Below, in pieces: positions 35,992 through 36,941 of a DNA stretch of 36,941 bases (the stretch's first letter is position 1; every line of letters starts with the position of its first letter). The stretch spans positions 1-36,941 of the forward strand of contig CAKKRZ010000019.1 in NCBI GenBank assembly GCA_919902925.1, given 5' to 3'. This DNA comes from Acidiferrobacterales bacterium. GTDB taxonomy: Bacteria > Pseudomonadota > Gammaproteobacteria > Acidiferrobacterales > Sulfurifustaceae. Both the position numbers and the translations under genes were made by a program. The notes below the pieces were generated by a model. The model searched no databases and had not been told where the DNA came from. It worked only from the letters and a program-made list of their open reading frames with translations.

Positions 35992-36483
35992 ATGTCGCGA
36001 CGTTTTGCTTGTGCGTTATGCTTGTTGCTTCTGTGCGCTGGCGCGGCGGCTGATTCATCGGAATTCAAGAAAGCCGTTGCCGCCGAGCGCAAGGGCGATT
36101 ACCAACGGGCGCACTACACCTTCAGCATGTTGGCCGGACAGGGTGACCCGAAGGCGCAGCACGCGCTGGGGCGTCTGTATGAGCATGGCCGCGGCGTGCA
36201 GGGCAATGCCCAGACGGCCATGCAATGGTACCGGCGCGCGGCCGATCAGGGGCACGCCGACAGCGAATACCGGCTGGCGGTAGCTTATGCCTACGGGGTC
36301 GGCGGCTATCCCCAAGACAACCGCGAGGCCGTGATCTGGCTGAAGCTCGCCGCTGAACACGGGCACGGCAAAGCGCGTAAAATGCTAGCTCGGGCCTACG
36401 AACACGGTGGGTTGGGGCTACAACCCGACCCGAAGCAGGCTCGATACTGGCAACGGCAAAAGAAGAGCAAGAAGAACGAATGA
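35992..36483 (+). CDS. Sel1-repeat protein, exported
   Basis: A 163-residue protein with a signal peptide (MSRRFACALCLLLLCAGAAADSS) and at least three Sel1-like repeats: DPKAQHALGRLYEHGRGVQGN, HADSEYRLAVAYAYGVGGYPQ and HGKARKMLARAYEHGGLG split over residues about 50-145, plus a preceding TPR-like helix pair (EFKKAVAAERKGDYQRAHYTF). It ends in a lysine-rich tail. Sel1 repeats are protein-interaction scaffolds; exported ones often serve envelope processes. ATG 35992 is used because the signal peptide starts there; the open frame extends upstream into the end of the RTX gene. Its stop overlaps crcB (ATGA), so it is probably native to the crcB operon rather than to the island. Confidence 0.85.
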   Translation: MSRRFACALCLLLLCAGAAADSSEFKKAVAAERKGDYQRAHYTFSMLAGQGDPKAQHALGRLYEHGRGVQGNAQTAMQWYRRAADQGHADSEYRLAVAYAYGVGGYPQDNREAVIWLKLAAEHGHGKARKMLARAYEHGGLGLQPDPKQARYWQRQKKSKKNE

Positions 36484-36854
36484 ATCAGATTGTCGCAGTG
36501 GCCATCGGCGGGGCGCTCGGGAGCCTGCTGCGTTTCTGGATGTCCACCTGGGTGCACAGCTTCGCCGGCCGGGGATTTCCCTACGGTACGCTGGCGGTCA
36601 ATGTGCTCGGCTGCCTGGCCATCGGCGTGCTGTTCGTGATTTTCACCGAACGCCTGAGCGACAATGCCGTTCTGCGCGCTGGTATCCTGATCGGCGTGCT
36701 GGGCGGGTTCACGACGTTCTCATCGTTTTCCATCGAAACTTTCAGCCTCGTCGAGCAGGGCGAGCATCTCAAGGCGTTGACCAATGCCGCGGCGAGCCTG
36801 GTGCTGTGCGTTGGCGCCACCTGGATCGGCGTAATTCTCGGGAGGCAAATCTGA
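36480..36854 (+). CDS. crcB: fluoride ion channel/exporter CrcB (Fluc)
   Basis: A 124-residue inner-membrane protein, four TM segments, forming dual-topology dimers that expel fluoride. Conserved features: GGALGSLLRFWMSTW at the start, PYGTLAVNVLGCLAIG with the NxxG motif in TM2, GVLGGFTTFSSFSIET with the Phe/Thr/Ser track in TM3 that lines the pore, and a last TM ending GVILGRQI. The start overlaps the Sel1 gene and the stop overlaps the next gene (TGATG). No fluoride riboswitch is possible directly upstream, since the upstream sequence is coding. Confidence 0.96.
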   Translation: MNQIVAVAIGGALGSLLRFWMSTWVHSFAGRGFPYGTLAVNVLGCLAIGVLFVIFTERLSDNAVLRAGILIGVLGGFTTFSSFSIETFSLVEQGEHLKALTNAAASLVLCVGATWIGVILGRQI

Positions 36855-36941
36855 TGAAGCACAGCGACGTGACCATGGTGCGTGTTTATCTCACCGAGTC
36901 GGAAAAAACGCTCAAGACGTTGCTGGCCAAGCTGCACGATG
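36854..36941 (+). CDS. DUF190 family protein, N-terminal fragment (cut by window end)
   Basis: The first 29 codons, starting at the ATG that shares a base with the crcB stop and is preceded by GGAGG. MVRVYLTESEKTLKTLLAKLHD fits the opening of DUF190 proteins (xVRVYLxExxxxxxxxLLExLHD, GlnB-like fold), which are often encoded right after crcB and may modulate it. The rest lies outside the window. Confidence 0.75.
   Translation, partial: MKHSDVTMVRVYLTESEKTLKTLLAKLHD

Noticed and set aside
36400-36480. Fluoride riboswitch upstream of crcB
   Set aside because: The upstream sequence is the coding end of the Sel1 gene, which overlaps crcB by four bases; no leader exists here.

Overview
The window comes from a GC-rich proteobacterial chromosome, most likely a gammaproteobacterium. 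The reasons are the conserved neighbourhoods: MTIP-like phosphorylase / csiV / mfd, the ftsK-lolA-rarA run with crcB beyond it, and ispD-ispF. A DsrE-family protein fits, but does not prove, a sulfur-metabolising lineage. No rRNA, tRNA, CRISPR array or transposase gene was seen, and no stretch over 300 bases lacks a gene.

Layout. (1) 1-6.2 kb: nucleotide-sugar genes for surface polysaccharide: end of rmlB, then rmlA, rmlC, rmlD (dTDP-L-rhamnose), ugd (UDP-glucuronate) and galU (UDP-glucose). Two toxin-antitoxin-like modules interrupt them: an MntA-like nucleotidyltransferase with a stub of its partner, and a DUF4258 / YgiT-zinc-finger pair. A MITE-like palindrome follows rmlB. (2) 6.3-8.0 kb: a compact operon of a DsrE-like protein, a hypoxanthine phosphoribosyltransferase and a methylthioinosine phosphorylase (purine salvage). 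(3) 8.1-8.5 kb: hicB-hicA. (4) 8.6-15.2 kb: csiV, def, mfd, a CarD-family regulator, ispD and ispF. (5) 15.2-17.2 kb: a nucleotidyltransferase with a small partner, a secreted protein and a membrane protein with an HEAGH motif. (6) 17.2-24.3 kb: smr, trxB, ald, ftsK, lolA, rarA. (7) 24.3-36.0 kb: an accessory island with an RTX gene relic, hairpin repeats, three small unknown genes and one 9954-bp gene for an M23-peptidase/RTX giant protein. (8) 36.0-36.9 kb: a Sel1-repeat protein, crcB and the start of a DUF190 gene.

The most notable points are as follows. A hairpin repeat from the island region also lies in frame inside mfd, where it adds about 18 residues to the RNA-polymerase-interacting domain. 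The giant protein joins an AT-richer LytM/M23 peptidase start to a GC-rich RTX/cadherin-like body, and the gene just upstream shares the AT-rich composition, so a domain swap bringing its own partner gene is possible. A 57-base relic of a second RTX gene lies beside rarA.
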